DNA of 64,000 nt. Origin: Beta vulgaris subsp. vulgaris. Taxonomy: Eukaryota; Streptophyta; Magnoliopsida; Caryophyllales; Amaranthaceae. The stretch is taken from NCBI RefSeq assembly GCF_026745355.1, contig NC_079202.1, positions 52,354,209 to 52,418,208 on the forward strand. Reading direction: 5' to 3'. A program made the position numbers and the translations under genes. Of the stretch, positions 23,216 to 34,107 are shown one piece after another. Under the pieces are notes generated by a model, which saw only the letters and a list, made by a program, of their open reading frames with translations, did no database searches and had not been told where the DNA came from. How positions within the stretch are numbered: the stretch's first letter is position 1; every line of letters starts with the position of its first letter.

Positions 23216-24599
23216 AAACACTAAGTCAGGTGCATTCATTATGTGCTTTCTTTTTCTTTTTCTTTTTCTTTTACTTTTTCATTTTCTTTTTCTTTGACAG
23301 ATAATATGAGCTTCACTCTGCCCAAAGTTTAACTTTTATTATTTTTATTTAATTCATTTTATTAACTTTGAATTATTATTGAAATGAACAATATTAGAAT
23401 AACAAAAAATTGAGAATTAAACAAATGAAAATTTTATTTAAAACAAATATATATAATTACAATATAATACCAAAATTTAGTACTATAATAGTATAATTAC
23501 ATTGTAACTACAATCTAATACAACAACTCCAATGTACGCCAGCCACCGCGCCAGCCACCGCGCCAGCCAGTAACCTCACCAGTGCACCACCGCGTCAGCC
23601 ATCGCTCCGTCTCGCCAGCCACCTATAAATACCAAAAGATAAAAAAAATCAACCAAAAAAGAAATAAAACTAATTAATTTTAAAATTGATTAATGCTATA
23701 CGGTAGATTCAAACATTCATATAGCCATAGAGACTAGATCTTATATTTTCCAAAAAAATAACCCAGCCCTAAAAAACGAATATATAAGAAAATTCAAAAC
23801 TCAAACCATTTCATCATCAATCGTCTTCATCAGTTCATGGTCGACCTTAATTTTTCGTGTTTTTTTTTCGTTTTTTTCGTTTTCACTTTATTATTAAATT
23901 CATAAGGTAAATTTAAACGAAAAAATTCAACCATAATTTCCCAAATTTAAACAAATAAATCAGAAATTCAACAAAAGAAAATCAGAAATTCAACCATAAA
24001 ACTCAAGGTACTTAAACTCATGTAAAATTTCAGAAATCCAACCAAAATCTAGAAAAATACAGAATAGTGAATGAACAAAATAAGCCTCGCTAAAAAATTA
24101 ATGACCAAATTTAACTCTTAATTCCAAAAACTCCTCAGATTTCGAACCCTAGATACCAAAAAATCTATAAATTTCGAACCCAAAAATAAAAAGATGATAT
24201 GCAAAAAAACACACAAAATCAAAATCTCATAAAATCGAAAACTCAAAAAAAAAAAAAGAAAAATTGAAAAACGAAAAAAATTAAAAAACAAAGAAAATCG
24301 AGAAAAGAGAGAGAACTGTGGGGTGAGATCAAGAAACGCCATATTTACCGTCGGCTTTGTGAGATCTGAAACATATTTACCGTCGACTTTGTGAGATCTG
24401 AAAGAAAAAAAGAGCACCGTGGGGTGAAGCAGTAGAGAGAGAAACGTGAGATGAGGCTATAGAGAGAGGCGAGAGAGAAACGTGAGAGTGAGGAAGAGAG
24501 AGAGAGAGGCGAGGAAAGAGTGAGGAAGAAAGAGAAGCGTGGGTTTAGGCCTTTAGGGTTAATGATTTGGTCGTTTGAGGTATATTTATATCTCTTTTT

Positions 24600-24780
24600 A
24601 CCGTCCGTTTTTCAGACGGTAATTGCACGCCACGGACGCTATTTAGCGTTCGTTTAAAAGAACGGACGCTAAATCTCATAAAGCGGACGTTAATTTGCTT
24701 CTGTCTTATATCAGACGCTAATTGTGAATTTACCGTCCGCTCATACTGTCGGACGCTAAATTCAGACGCTAAAAAGGCGG
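24600..24780. repeat. Right subterminal GGACGCTAA array of CACTA element
   Basis: The same words as the left array (CGGACGCTATTTAGCG, ACGGACGCTAAA, CAGACGCTAA), with about six copies, plus ACCGTCCG variants. It is shorter and sparser than the left array. Confidence 0.85.
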
Positions 24781-25110
24781 ATTCTTGTTGTGGATGTTGT
24801 GCTAGAGTCGGACTGCCAAATAGTTGTACGACGCTTTGCAAATAATGTTTCCTCCCTATCCGATCTTGATGTTTTTCTCTATGATATCTTTTCTTCTTGT
24901 GCTTCTTTTAAATCCATTATTTGGTCGCATGTGAAACGTGATGGGAACTTTGTAGCTCACCATCTTGCAAAACTAATTGTTTTTGGGGATGAACAAATCT
25001 GGGAAAACCACGTTCCTTCTGAAGTGGCGCCTTATATATTGATGGACAATTTGTCTTTGGAGTAATAGAGCTTTTCTTGTTTTCCCTTAAAAAAAAAAGT
25101 GTGAGCATGA

Positions 25111-25501
25111 TTTTAGATTTTGATTCCACCTATTTACCGTTGAATTCACCGAGTGTGCATGGTTTTATACATTGTCGAAATAAAGGATTTGTATCTTAAT
25201 GTAGTAAAAATGTCTAATCATGCATTAAGGAATGTGGTCATGAAGCAGCTTTACAGGAAAACTTTTGTTGTAGGCTTTCAAATACAATTTGATTCGATGT
25301 AATGCATGAAATGAGTAGTTAGTTGAATAAGTTGAATGATAGAAAAAGAAGCTAGGGAAATCTACAAATAGAGCTAGCTGGAGTGATCAAATATAGATTA
25401 CATTACATGCATCATGCATGTACTACAACATATGATGTGATGTGGAAGTTCCAATATTTTTTGTCTTTACTCTAGTATATGAGATTTTGGCCTTTGTGGG
25501 T
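25111..25501. other. AT-rich non-coding, nothing recognised
   Basis: Lies between the LINE and the MULE-like element. No gene, RNA gene or repeat end is recognised. Confidence 0.4.
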
Positions 25502-25562
25502 GATTCTTTTGAGAAATGATAAACATCTAATTGCTAGATGTTTGCCAAACATCTAACATTAA

Positions 25563-26273
25563 GAGTATGTACAATGGGGCTCTCCAACTAGCTCTCCAAG
25601 GAGAGAGAAAATGGAGAGCCATCTCTTACCCAACAATGGGGCTCTTGGGTGTGTCTTGGGTGTCTCTCCATGGAGACACTTTGCCAAAGAGCTCTTGGGG
25701 GAGATACCATTTGGGTTGATGGAGAGATGGCTCTCCAATGTGTGGGACCCACTTTTTATTGTAATTACTTCAATTCTTTTTTCTTCATGCAACCATTTAA
25801 TGATCTTTTCTATAAAAATTATAAAAAAGATGGTAATAATTATTATGCCAACAAGTATAATTTTCCTTTATCTATAAAATGAGCCTAATATTGGATATTT
25901 AAAAATTAGTTTTTCATGTTGTAGGTTAATTCTTCATTCCATGCCAAATTTATGAAAATTAAATATTAGCACTCATAATTATATTGTTTTTTAAAAATTC
26001 TACTTTGCTTAAATTATGAAAAAGATTAATTTGTAATTATATTTAATTTACATGAATAACTTAATTTATATAACTTTGATCATAATATGAAATGAGGTTC
26101 ATTTATTGACATGGGGACCACAAAATAATGAAAAGTTGAATGGAGAGCTCTTTAAAGGGTTTTATTGTTGTTGGGTGTTTTTAGACATGGCTCTTGAGAG
26201 TAGCTTGAAGAGAGAGAATAGGAGAGAGAGTGTGGAGAGCTAGTTGGAGAAACACCAACCATTGTACATGCTC
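25563..26273. mobile_element. MITE with GAGYATGTACAATGG ends (Tourist-like?)
   Basis: Ends GAGTATGTACAATGG and CCATTGTACATGCTC, with TAA at 25560-25562 and 26274-26276. Inside both ends are GGAGAGCTAGTTGGAGA-type words in opposite orientation. A 3-bp TAA TSD suggests PIF/Harbinger. It is nested in the MULE-like element and so is younger. ORFs within it are translations of the CTCTCC-rich ends. Confidence 0.8.
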
Positions 26274-26504
26274 TAATGTGGCAACATGTGAGTGGTACAC
26301 ATGTCACTATATTGTTTATCCAAACAAATTACTTTTTTCAATTTTTTAAACTTGTATATCTCAAAAAATATATTTTAGAAAAAAATAAAAAATATACCAA
26401 TATTCATATATTTTTATTCTCTACAAATAGACATCCATCTTGATATAATTTCATCATATTTTTATTTTACTCTTCTCTATCTCTTATTTAGATATGTAAA
26501 AAAA

Positions 26505-26776
26505 AAAATACGAACACTATCTGTTTATACACAAACACTAGTGTGAGTTGCATAAACACCAGTTATAGTTACACGAACACTAGTTCTAGTAGCATGAACA
26601 CTGTATATTAGCATCGGAATCTTCTGACAGTGTCCAATTAAAAAATACGAACACTATCTGTTTATACATAAACACTATTTTTAGTTGCATAAACACTAGT
26701 TATAGTTACACGAACACAAGTTGTAGTAGCATGAACACCATATATTAGCATCGAAATTTTCTGACAGTGCCCAATT
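26505..26776. repeat. 136-bp tandem duplication
   Basis: Two head-to-tail units (26505-26640 and 26641-26776) each start AAAAATACGAACACTATCTG and include short repeats of the form ACGAACACTAGTT/GCATAAACACYAGTT. It lies within the MULE-like element. Confidence 0.88.
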
Positions 26777-26876
26777 TTCGAGATTACTTTTTTGTTTGAC
26801 TGATAACTTTTTTTCATGTATATTGACAATTTTACCCCTGCTAGCAATTAGATGTTTATCATTTCTCGATTCTTTT

Positions 26877-27327
26877 GGCCATATTGAAGGATTTGTCTAC
26901 CAAAGTAGTACTTGGTTTTGTGGTAAGGAGAGCAACCTTCCAACCTTAAAGTTGGAATGGGGGGGTTTCAATTCCTATTAGAGACACTTTGAAGGTAAGG
27001 ATTCCCCTTACCTTTTCCCCTTACTCTCAAAATATCTGGCTCATTAAGACTTGAGCGGGATCCGGACCATTTTTTCTTAAAAAAAAAATATTGAAGGCTT
27101 TGTCTTGGCTTTCATATTCAAATTGTGTTGAATTTTCTTCCCATGTTGGAACGACATAGGAAAATGGTCCCATACAAGATTTATATTGACAAAGACGTTC
27201 ATCATACAATCAATAATACAATTTAGCTGTATATTACTTCCATAATTATTAGTTATAAAAAGCTTTTATCAATTTGCATTTTTAAAACCAAAGTTGATTC
27301 ATTTTAAACACATTTTCTTCTAATATA
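26877..27327. other. Non-coding, nothing recognised
   Basis: A GGAATGGGGGGGTTTCAATTCC-like patch at about 26950 resembles a tRNA-type B-box region but lacks a matching A-box at a good distance. No gene supported. Confidence 0.35.
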
Positions 27328-27641
27328 CTCCCTCCATTTCTTAAAGATTTTTTTTGTTACTGTTCCTACAAATATCAAGGAGGATCCACTTGTGTGGGGT
27401 GCGGAGTGGGTAAAGTAGGAGAGAGATGGGGTTAAGATAAATAAACAAATAAAAATGGGTTAAAGTAGGAGAGAGAAAGGGAGTAAAATTAAATTAATAA
27501 TGTAATGGTGGACCATATGATAGAGACATGAGAGGGTAAAAAGGAAAAAAAATTCCAAATAAGGAATAAAGTAAAATAGGAAAGATCTTTTCGAAACGCA
27601 CTTAAACGGAAAGAGAGAAGATCTTTAGGAAACGTAGGGAG
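27328..27641. mobile_element. Stowaway MITE, ~315-bp family, copy 3
   Basis: TA flanks (27326-27327 and 27642-27643). Ends CTCCCTCCATTTCTTAAAG and CTTTAGGAAACGTAGGGAG. It has the same orientation and interior as 2939-3255, with more point changes. Confidence 0.85.
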
Positions 27642-27718
27642 TATAAGGGAAAATATAACACGTGAAATCTTATTAAATTAGTTTCAAAATTTGTTTTTGA
27701 AGTTGAATTTTTTATAGA

Positions 27719-28406
27719 TCTCTATTATATAAGTGAAGGGGGAGGCGCGGTGTCCCCCTATTAAATGACTATATTACCGTTACTTTTTTAATTACATCAA
27801 TTTTGTCTAAATTTTTAAAATAATAATGGATAATCAATCAATCAAAATATTTGCTATTTTTAAAACTACAATTAGAATAACTTAAAATTTTAGGTTAAAA
27901 AAAAAAAGACTAAAAAAGTTAAAAAAAAAACGAAGATAACAAATTCATTTAATAATATCAAAATCTTTCATCAAAAGGAAGAATTGTAAAAATAAAAATC
28001 AGCAACATACTTCCACAAAATTATAATCATGTAAAGAAATGATCAGTTTAATAGTTTATATAATTTCAATTATATGTGTAAGTCAATTACATAGAGAATA
28101 TAAGGTCAGATCAAGAACTTATCTAAACTTATTTTTGCTGAAAATAACTTCTAATAAGTTAAACAAAACATAACCTTTATTGAAAAATTTGTCAACTTAG
28201 ACTATTATAATAAAGGCATGTTCTCTTGGGCATAAAACGGCTGAACCGGACTGAACTGAATTGAACCAGACTGAACTGAATTGAACTCAAATGAATAGTG
28301 ATATGTGAGAGTAAGTATTGCGTGCATGTAAAACTAACTACTCGACATTACGAAATATCACAATGAAAAAATTATCATCGCACGCATCACGTGCTTAAAA
28401 AGCTAG
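27719..28406 (+). mobile_element. Non-autonomous Helitron family A with MITE fragment
   Basis: The 5' end is TCTCTATTATATAAGTGAAG. The 3' hairpin GCACGC-ATC-ACGTGC (28380-28394) precedes CTTAAAAAGCTAG and host T. At about 28215-28300 it contains GGCATGTTCTCTTGGGCATA and inverted GTTCA words (CTGAACTGAATTGAAC), which is one end of the GTTCA Tourist-like family. About 688 bp, non-coding. Confidence 0.85.
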
Positions 28407-30239
28407 TTTTACAAAATTCGAGATATCAATAACTAATAATGATTTTTGGGTATTATTGAAAAATTAAATATTATGAGGCACAAAAAATATATAGTTGGAA
28501 ATTATAGCTAACTGATGCAAACATGTACTCTACTCCCTGTAACACTATGAGAAATTTCCATATTGTATATATACTCCCTCGGTAATTTTTTGTTGCTACG
28601 CTTCAATAGTAATTACTATTCACCAATTTAACTTGTCTGGTTTGTCCTTCCTTATAAGAGCATCAAAATTTCTATATAAGATATTATTATACAAAAATAA
28701 AAGTTATATTTCAAAATCCAATCACACTAAACATCTCTCTATATTCAGTATTTATCCTTATTTATTATCTCCAAATAGAATCTTGTTGGATTATATTATA
28801 TTTTGATGAAATCGTGAAATTCTTAACTTATTAGCTCATCTCTCTCTATGAGAACCACCCTTACGGTGAGAACCGTGAGAACCACTCATTTTTCCTCATT
28901 TTACGAAGATTTTGATCATTTTATGACATTTTTGCTCATTTTTTGTTTGGCTTATTTTATGATTTTGCTCATTTAACAATTTTGTGCTTATTTATCAACA
29001 TTTTTTGTGCTTATATAATAGATACAAATTTTGAGATAAATATTTATATCTACTTTTGAATTATATTAGTTAGAGAGATTAATATGGAAAAAAGAAGGTG
29101 CATTTAGCAAACAATTAGTTTTCTTTCCATATGTATGATCAAACAACAAAAAGGACGACTATTATTTTCAAGAAGAGTACAAAGGAAAGAGAGATGATGC
29201 CATGAAAACCATTATGATTCCCGAAAAAAAAAAGACTATCACTATTGATTTCAAAATGATGTACTAATAAAGCTGCATACAATGCATTTAACAAATATTA
29301 GAAATCTTTGACTCCTTATTGTATAGTAGGTGCTATTTCAATTTTAACATATGCCGATTTAAAATTTCGAGCAATAATATTTCTAATTTTGTATTTATAA
29401 AAATAATAAAAAATCAATACTCCAAAAGTATATATCAAAACGATCAAACCATTAATATCTTACACGATTATATTTTTTCTTACCTATATATCACATATGA
29501 TAGTCAAATTAAACTTTGTGAATAGTGTTAAAAGTCAAAATGAAACCATTATTAAACAACAAAAAATAATATATTTTATCAAGTCAAAATTTTAAGTATA
29601 TTCTTATTTCTTAAAATAAAACTGAATCTTACTACGAATATTACAACATATATTCCATAATGCTTGAATCAGAATGATCTATTTCATGAACGTATTAGCT
29701 AAACATTCAACACAATATTATGAGAAATGTAATTATAGTCTAAAGAGCAAATCATAATCACCTTATTATAATTTATAATTACCAATTCATCATCTCCAGG
29801 ACACACCACCTAGAATCAAGTCCTTATTCCAACAATAGGGATCATTTTTTTGGGGGTGGTGGTTAGAGGAGAAGGGTGTTCCTTAATATGGTCTATGCTC
29901 AGCTTGAGATAGTGTGGTTGCCAGGATGGAGCTAGCATTTGAGGTGTCGCATGTGGGGTCATTTGACCCTACATAAATCTTGATTTATAGTATTTTTTTT
30001 TTTGTCAAGATATGTAGTTTTTTCAGTAAAATTAAACCATTTACACCTACTAAAATAATAATAATAATACATTTTATATCGAGTAATATGTTATTCAGGA
30101 TATGTCATTGTTAACGGTTGACCCGGTCCGATCATTGTACCAAAAATAATAATTACAAATGAACAAAATTCTTAAAAAAAAAAAAAAATCACAAGTGAAC
30201 ATATATGTTGGGTCACATGATTTCCGAGCAAAATCCATC
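28407..30239. other. AT-rich non-coding, MITE remnants
   Basis: A degenerate Stowaway start (CTCCCTCGGTAATTTTTTGTTGC) is at about 28574. CTCATTTTA-type short repeats occur at about 28885-28985. The small ORF at 29319-29525 is AT-rich with no recognisable domain. No gene supported. Confidence 0.4.
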
Positions 30240-30400
30240 TTTCAAAGGGCCCATTATCCGTTGGAATTATTTGGTCATCTGAATTGGACACGGGCCTTTG
30301 TTAAAAGTACAAAGGACATTAGGACACATGTCCATTTACACAAGGGCCAAGGCTATAACTTTTTAAGTGGCCCAATTCTCCATCAAAGATTTCCTTTCCG
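30240..30400. promoter_or_regulatory. Cluster of GGGCC/GGCCCA motifs, possible promoter remnant
   Basis: AAAGGGCCCATT (about 30246), CACGGGCCTTTG (about 30290), AAGGGCCAAGG (about 30342) and AGTGGCCCAATT (about 30367) fall within 130 bp. TGGGCC/GGCCCA is the site II element bound by TCP factors in plant housekeeping promoters. The ORF at 30159-30494 spans it but has no known domain, and no downstream gene is visible, so this may be a stranded promoter fragment. Confidence 0.35.
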
Positions 30401-31187
30401 CCTATACTCTGTACCTACAATTTGCCGGTTTGTTATCTTCTTCGTAATTATATTCTGTTTCCAGTTTTATTCACGGTTTCACACTAGCGTTTGAGGTAGC
30501 GGTTAGCGATTTGACAATATTAAAATGCTACTTGAGAACATTATGAGTGTTTGGTAGGATAATGGTTGTAGTAACGGGTAGCAGTTGAAGTAGATTATGA
30601 GTAGCGGTTGTGGAACGTTACTTCAAGTAACGTTTTAGATTTAGAGGTAGCGGTCTAGCAAATAAATACTATATAATAGCATAAGGTAGAATTATCAACC
30701 AATATTTTTTATTTCTTTATCCTTTTACTGTTTATTAATTGTTCTATTTTATGGCAATTCAATGTTTATTTTACAATCAATAGCTGAGATGTAATTTAAA
30801 TATTTATTTTAAAGATAAGATATTTTACAAGTATTTTAGTGAAATTGGTAATATACATTTTTCGAAGGTTGACTATTTTCTTAGATTTATACATTTCTTT
30901 GAGCAGCTCAAAGAAATGGTCATTATATATATAAAAAAAAAAGATATAAAAGATGAGTAGATATAGATTGTGAAGTTTGACTATGTGAAAAAAAGACTAC
31001 TATGTAAGAAAATGAAAATTTCATCATGATAAAGTAATATTAGAAAGAGTGACTATATTAAAAAACAGTAACTATGATAGACATTAACTGTATAATATAA
31101 CTTAAGATTTCAAAAAGGTTACTATATGAGAAAAAAAAGGTCTTTATGATAAATAAGTGGCTTTGGTCTACGCAACACTAACTCATT
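30401..31187. other. AT-rich non-coding, possible MITE
   Basis: At 30484-30660, AGCGTTTGAGGTAGCGG and GTAACGTTTTAGATTTAGAGGTAGCGG words recur in direct and inverted form, suggesting a decayed Tourist-like MITE akin to 8328-9026. Ends could not be fixed. Confidence 0.35.
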
Positions 31188-32120
31188 TTTTTTTTTTTGC
31201 TGATTGTCGCTCAATCTTTTTTGTTTTGGTACAAGTAGTTAAATATCACTTTGTAGCGAGTAATAATTTACAATCTAATAAAGTGGGTATAGGAGACATG
31301 TCTGAGCCAATATCTGGAATAGAGTTACCATTGCCAACATAAATAGAACGAATATGACACAAATTAGATGAATTGACAAGAGTACTTGGATCCGCAGTTA
31401 AATGAGAAGAAGCGTCGGTGTCCATGTACCAAGAGTCATTCGGTTGGTGGAGAGACATAGTTTTAAATGCATATAAGTAGGTTCAAGTCCATTAAAATAA
31501 GTGAGATGCGCTTGACCATAGCCACGAGATTGATTGGGAGCTTGAGACCGTGTCGAGGAGGGGTGCCAATGGGAGGGTCGAGGCTGCCACGGAGAGGCCC
31601 AGCCGGCTCGAGGTAGGTAGGGACACGTCCAGACAGTCCAATAGGGTGGCACGGGTCCCCACAAAGGATAGTAGTGAGGTGGAGAAGCGGCAGCAGCCGC
31701 TGGAGGTCGCGGCACAGAGGCAACATGTGGGCGTGGCCTGCGAGACTGGCAACAATTGGTGTGGCGGTGGCCACCTCATGGTGGCTGTGGGTGAGGCAGG
31801 TAAGACCACCTGGAGGAGTTTGCCGGCGGTGAGGATGATGCGACTAGCTAGGGTAGTCGGCGGGGTCGCAACCTCATCCCGGACGGCTTTTTCTTGCTGC
31901 TCCAATTGAAACATACTACGAGCCATTTCAAATGACGAAATTTGTTGATTAATGGAAGAGGCCACAGCGTCAAATTTCGGAGGTAAGCCACGCACAAGTT
32001 GAAGAACAAGATGTTGTTGAGTGATCGGGCAATCAACATCGGACAATTGACCGGCTAATTTTTAAGGCGGTGACAATAATCATCAAGAGAGGGCATGGAT
32101 TCAAGTTTGAGGTTGTTTAA

Positions 32121-32954
32121 TCAGTTATTTCACCAAATACCCCTGGCAAAAAAAATTATTTACCAAATACCCCCACTTTTTTCTAAATTCACCATACTCC
32201 TCACCTTTAAAAAAATTCACAAGATACCCTTTTGTTGACGGACTTTAATCCTCCATTAGCGTTTATTTACAAGTTTTCCCTAAATTAACCTAATTAACCC
32301 TAACCCTCTCTCTCCCCTAACCCCCCAACCCCATCCCCACCAACGGCCAGCCCACCACCCCCACAACCCCAGCCCCACAAGCCCCCTCCATGCAACCGCA
32401 ACCGCGCCTCCCTCCTCCCTTGCGGCCGCACCTCCTCCCTTCGAATCCCGAGTCCAACACCCACACCCGTTCGAATCTTGAGCCCACCACCCCCAGCATA
32501 CCTCAAATTCAGGGCAAACTGAAAAGTAGAAGAAACTCACCAGCGAACTGGTGTTGAACTGACGAGATCGAGTGAATGAGGGAGGGAAGGGGAAGGGGAG
32601 GCGAGGGAGGTCGAGGGGAGGGGGGCTGTCGGGGACGGGTGGGTTTGTGGCTGGGGTTGGATGGTAGGTTTGGTGGGTCTAGGGTTGGGGGGTTGGGGTT
32701 AGGTTAGCGAGAGAGAAAGTTAGCATTTTTATGGTTTAGTTAGGTTTAACTAGGTTTGTTTAGGATTTTTTTAGGGTTAATTAGTTAACGGAACACTAAC
32801 GTCCGTTAGCCAAAAGGGCATTTTGGGTAATTGTTTTAAAGGTCAGGGGTATCTAGTGATTTTTTAAAGGTCAAGGATATCTGGTAAATTTTGAAAAAAA
32901 TTAGGGTATTTGATGAATAAATTTTTTTTATTATGCGTATTTGGTGAAATAATT
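32121..32954. mobile_element. MULE-like element with long TIR and GC-rich core
   Basis: Long, imperfect inverted ends (TTATTTCACCAAATAC at the tips, then related TACCAAATAC...ACCTTTAAAAAA stretches of about 150 bp). The target in Copia gag is duplicated as GTTGTTTAA (32112-32120) and GTTGTTAGA (32955-32963), 7 of 9 matching. The core (about 32300-32700) is markedly GC-rich (CCACCACCCCCACAACCCC) in an AT-rich region, as seen in Pack-MULEs that captured gene fragments. No identifiable donor gene. Confidence 0.7.
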
Positions 32955-33069
32955 GTTGTTAGATTCATGTTCAAGAGTAGCTGCACGAGATCCTTTATTA
33001 TTGTGAAATAGGTTCTTCAATTTCAACCACGCTTCATAAGTCGTGGTGTTGGGTTCAAGGATCCTCAAG

Positions 33070-34107
33070 TAGGGATGGCAACGGGTCGGATCTGGACCGG
33101 GTTTATAAGGACCCGGATCCAGATCCGTTTATAGAGTATGGATCCAGATTCGCCCCAGATCCAACGGGTCTGAAAAATTAGGACCCGGATCCAGATACTG
33201 CGGATCCCACGAATCCGGGTCCAAAACGGATCTGTTTTTTCGAACATTATTTTGCCTACTTTACCACAAATTCACCACCAAATTAAGAAACTTAACCACA
33301 AATTCGCCTTAAAATTAAGCAATAAACCACAAATTCAACAACAGTAAGGAAAATTCAATTAAGCTAATTCAATAACGAAAGCAATGAAAGTCAACTTTCA
33401 AAGCAAACAAATCCAGCTTATCAAATTACGAACACAGGGAAAGTTGAGGCACAAACTAACTCAACATTGATAAAAAAAATATTGATAGGTTATTAACCAC
33501 CCAGTTCCTTCTGCGAGTAAGTTGCATGCAGCTTTATTCTAGGCCTCGAACTGGCAGATTATCACAAGTTGGGCCTAATGGCCATCATGGCTGGTGGTCT
33601 TGTGTTCTTCGATGGTTGTCCTGAGTCGTGACGAGACCGCCGATGGCAACTGGTGGCGTGGATGGTGGCTGCTCGCTTGTGGTCGAGAGAGCGAGACTGC
33701 GAGAGAGAATCTGACTGGTGTTGCTGTTGGGCTTTTAGTGTTACTGTCCGGTTGGCCGGTGGGTGTTGGGGGTTCGATGATGGAGTTTGGAGGGAAGGGT
33801 CACCACTCACCGTGGGAATTAGGATTTTAGGGAGAGAGAAGAGTGTTTGTGAAAATGCTATTTATACGTATACTGTCTTTTAAATGGCCTTAGAGTTGGA
33901 CGACCCATCCCAGCTTCTTTTTTAAAAAAACGGATCTGCGGATTCGGGCCCGGATCTTGAGCGAGATCCAGACCCGGATTCGTAATATGGTGGCAGGACC
34001 CATATACGACCCGGATCCAACGGGTCTGAAATTTTAGGATCCAGATCCGGTAAAACGGATCCGTGTCCACGGATCCGGGCCGGGTCCGAGATCAATTGCC
34101 ATCCCTA
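33070..34107. mobile_element. hAT non-autonomous element (TAGGGATGRCAA family), copy 3
   Basis: A perfect 8-bp TSD, TCCTCAAG, lies at 33062-33069 and 34108-34115. Ends TAGGGATGGCAACGGG and, as reverse complement, TAGGGATGGCAATTGATC. GGATCCGGGTC/GGATCTG words fill about 130-170 bp at each end. The centre (about 33590-33830) is GC-richer and could be captured sequence. 1038 bp. Precise removal with one target copy restores the Copia gag frame. Confidence 0.93.

Larger units (their letters stand above)
22900..24792. mobile_element. Non-autonomous CACTA (EnSpm-like) transposon
   Basis: Starts CACAACAAGAATGACGC and ends GGCGGATTCTTGTTGTG, inverted repeats of the CACTACAAGAA type, with the 3-bp TSD GAT (22897-22899 and 24793-24795) expected for this superfamily. 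Subterminal regions carry many GGACGCTAA/TTAGCGTCC words in both orientations. It is 1893 bp with no TnpA or TnpD/transposase ORF, so mobilisation would need an autonomous relative. The interior holds CCAGCCACCGCG repeats (about 23535-23575), a duplicated TATTTACCGTCG...TGTGAGATCTGAAA segment (24338-24401) and a GA-rich tract (24420-24540). Confidence 0.93.
22674..25065 (+). pseudogene. LINE RNase H domain, interrupted
   Basis: Part of a plant L1-type LINE ORF2, giving the RVT_3-class RNase H that degrades the RNA strand of RNA:DNA hybrids. The first block (22674-22899) has NVDASF with the first catalytic Asp and AEAKAI with the catalytic Glu. The second block (24793-25065) has ESDC with the second Asp, then HVKRDGNFVAHHLAK, where the usual AD before LA is HH. 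The two blocks continue in the same frame across the GAT duplication of the inserted CACTA element. The reverse transcriptase and endonuclease are missing because of 5' truncation, and the start is not a native initiator. It is inactive. Confidence 0.85.
22673..25098 (+). mobile_element. 5'-truncated LINE, split by a CACTA element
   Basis: Bounded by a 12-bp TSD GTGTGAGCATGA (22661-22672 and 25099-25110) with an A10 tail at 25089-25098. What remains of the LINE is the C-terminal RNase H coding region and a short 3' UTR. The 1.9 kb CACTA element at 22900-24792 lies within it. Subtracting the CACTA and one GAT leaves about 530 bp of LINE, a typical 5' truncation from incomplete reverse transcription. 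Confidence 0.93.
25511..26867. mobile_element. MULE-like element with 27-bp TIR and 9-bp TSD
   Basis: Perfect 27-bp inverted ends: positions 25511-25537 begin GAGAAATGATAAACATC and mirror 26841-26867. The perfect 9-bp TSD GATTCTTTT is at 25502-25510 and 26868-26876, the duplication length of Mutator-like elements. The 1357-bp body encodes no transposase and contains a nested MITE (25563-26273) and a 136-bp tandem duplication (26505-26776). Confidence 0.92.

Noticed and set aside
19383..30250. Possible tRNA genes from A-box/B-box motifs
   Set aside because: None folds into an evident cloverleaf with an anticodon arm. Together with tails and TSDs they fit SINEs rather than tRNA genes.
30159..30494. 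111-aa ORF with a hydrophobic C-terminus
   Set aside because: Begins in a poly-A/Lys run, has no recognisable domain and spans promoter-like GGCCCA motifs. It was kept only as a regulatory candidate.
31492..31909. Plus-strand ORF (31550-31909) with a protein-like look
   Set aside because: Antisense to the Copia gag and Pro-rich linker, which is clearly the coding direction.
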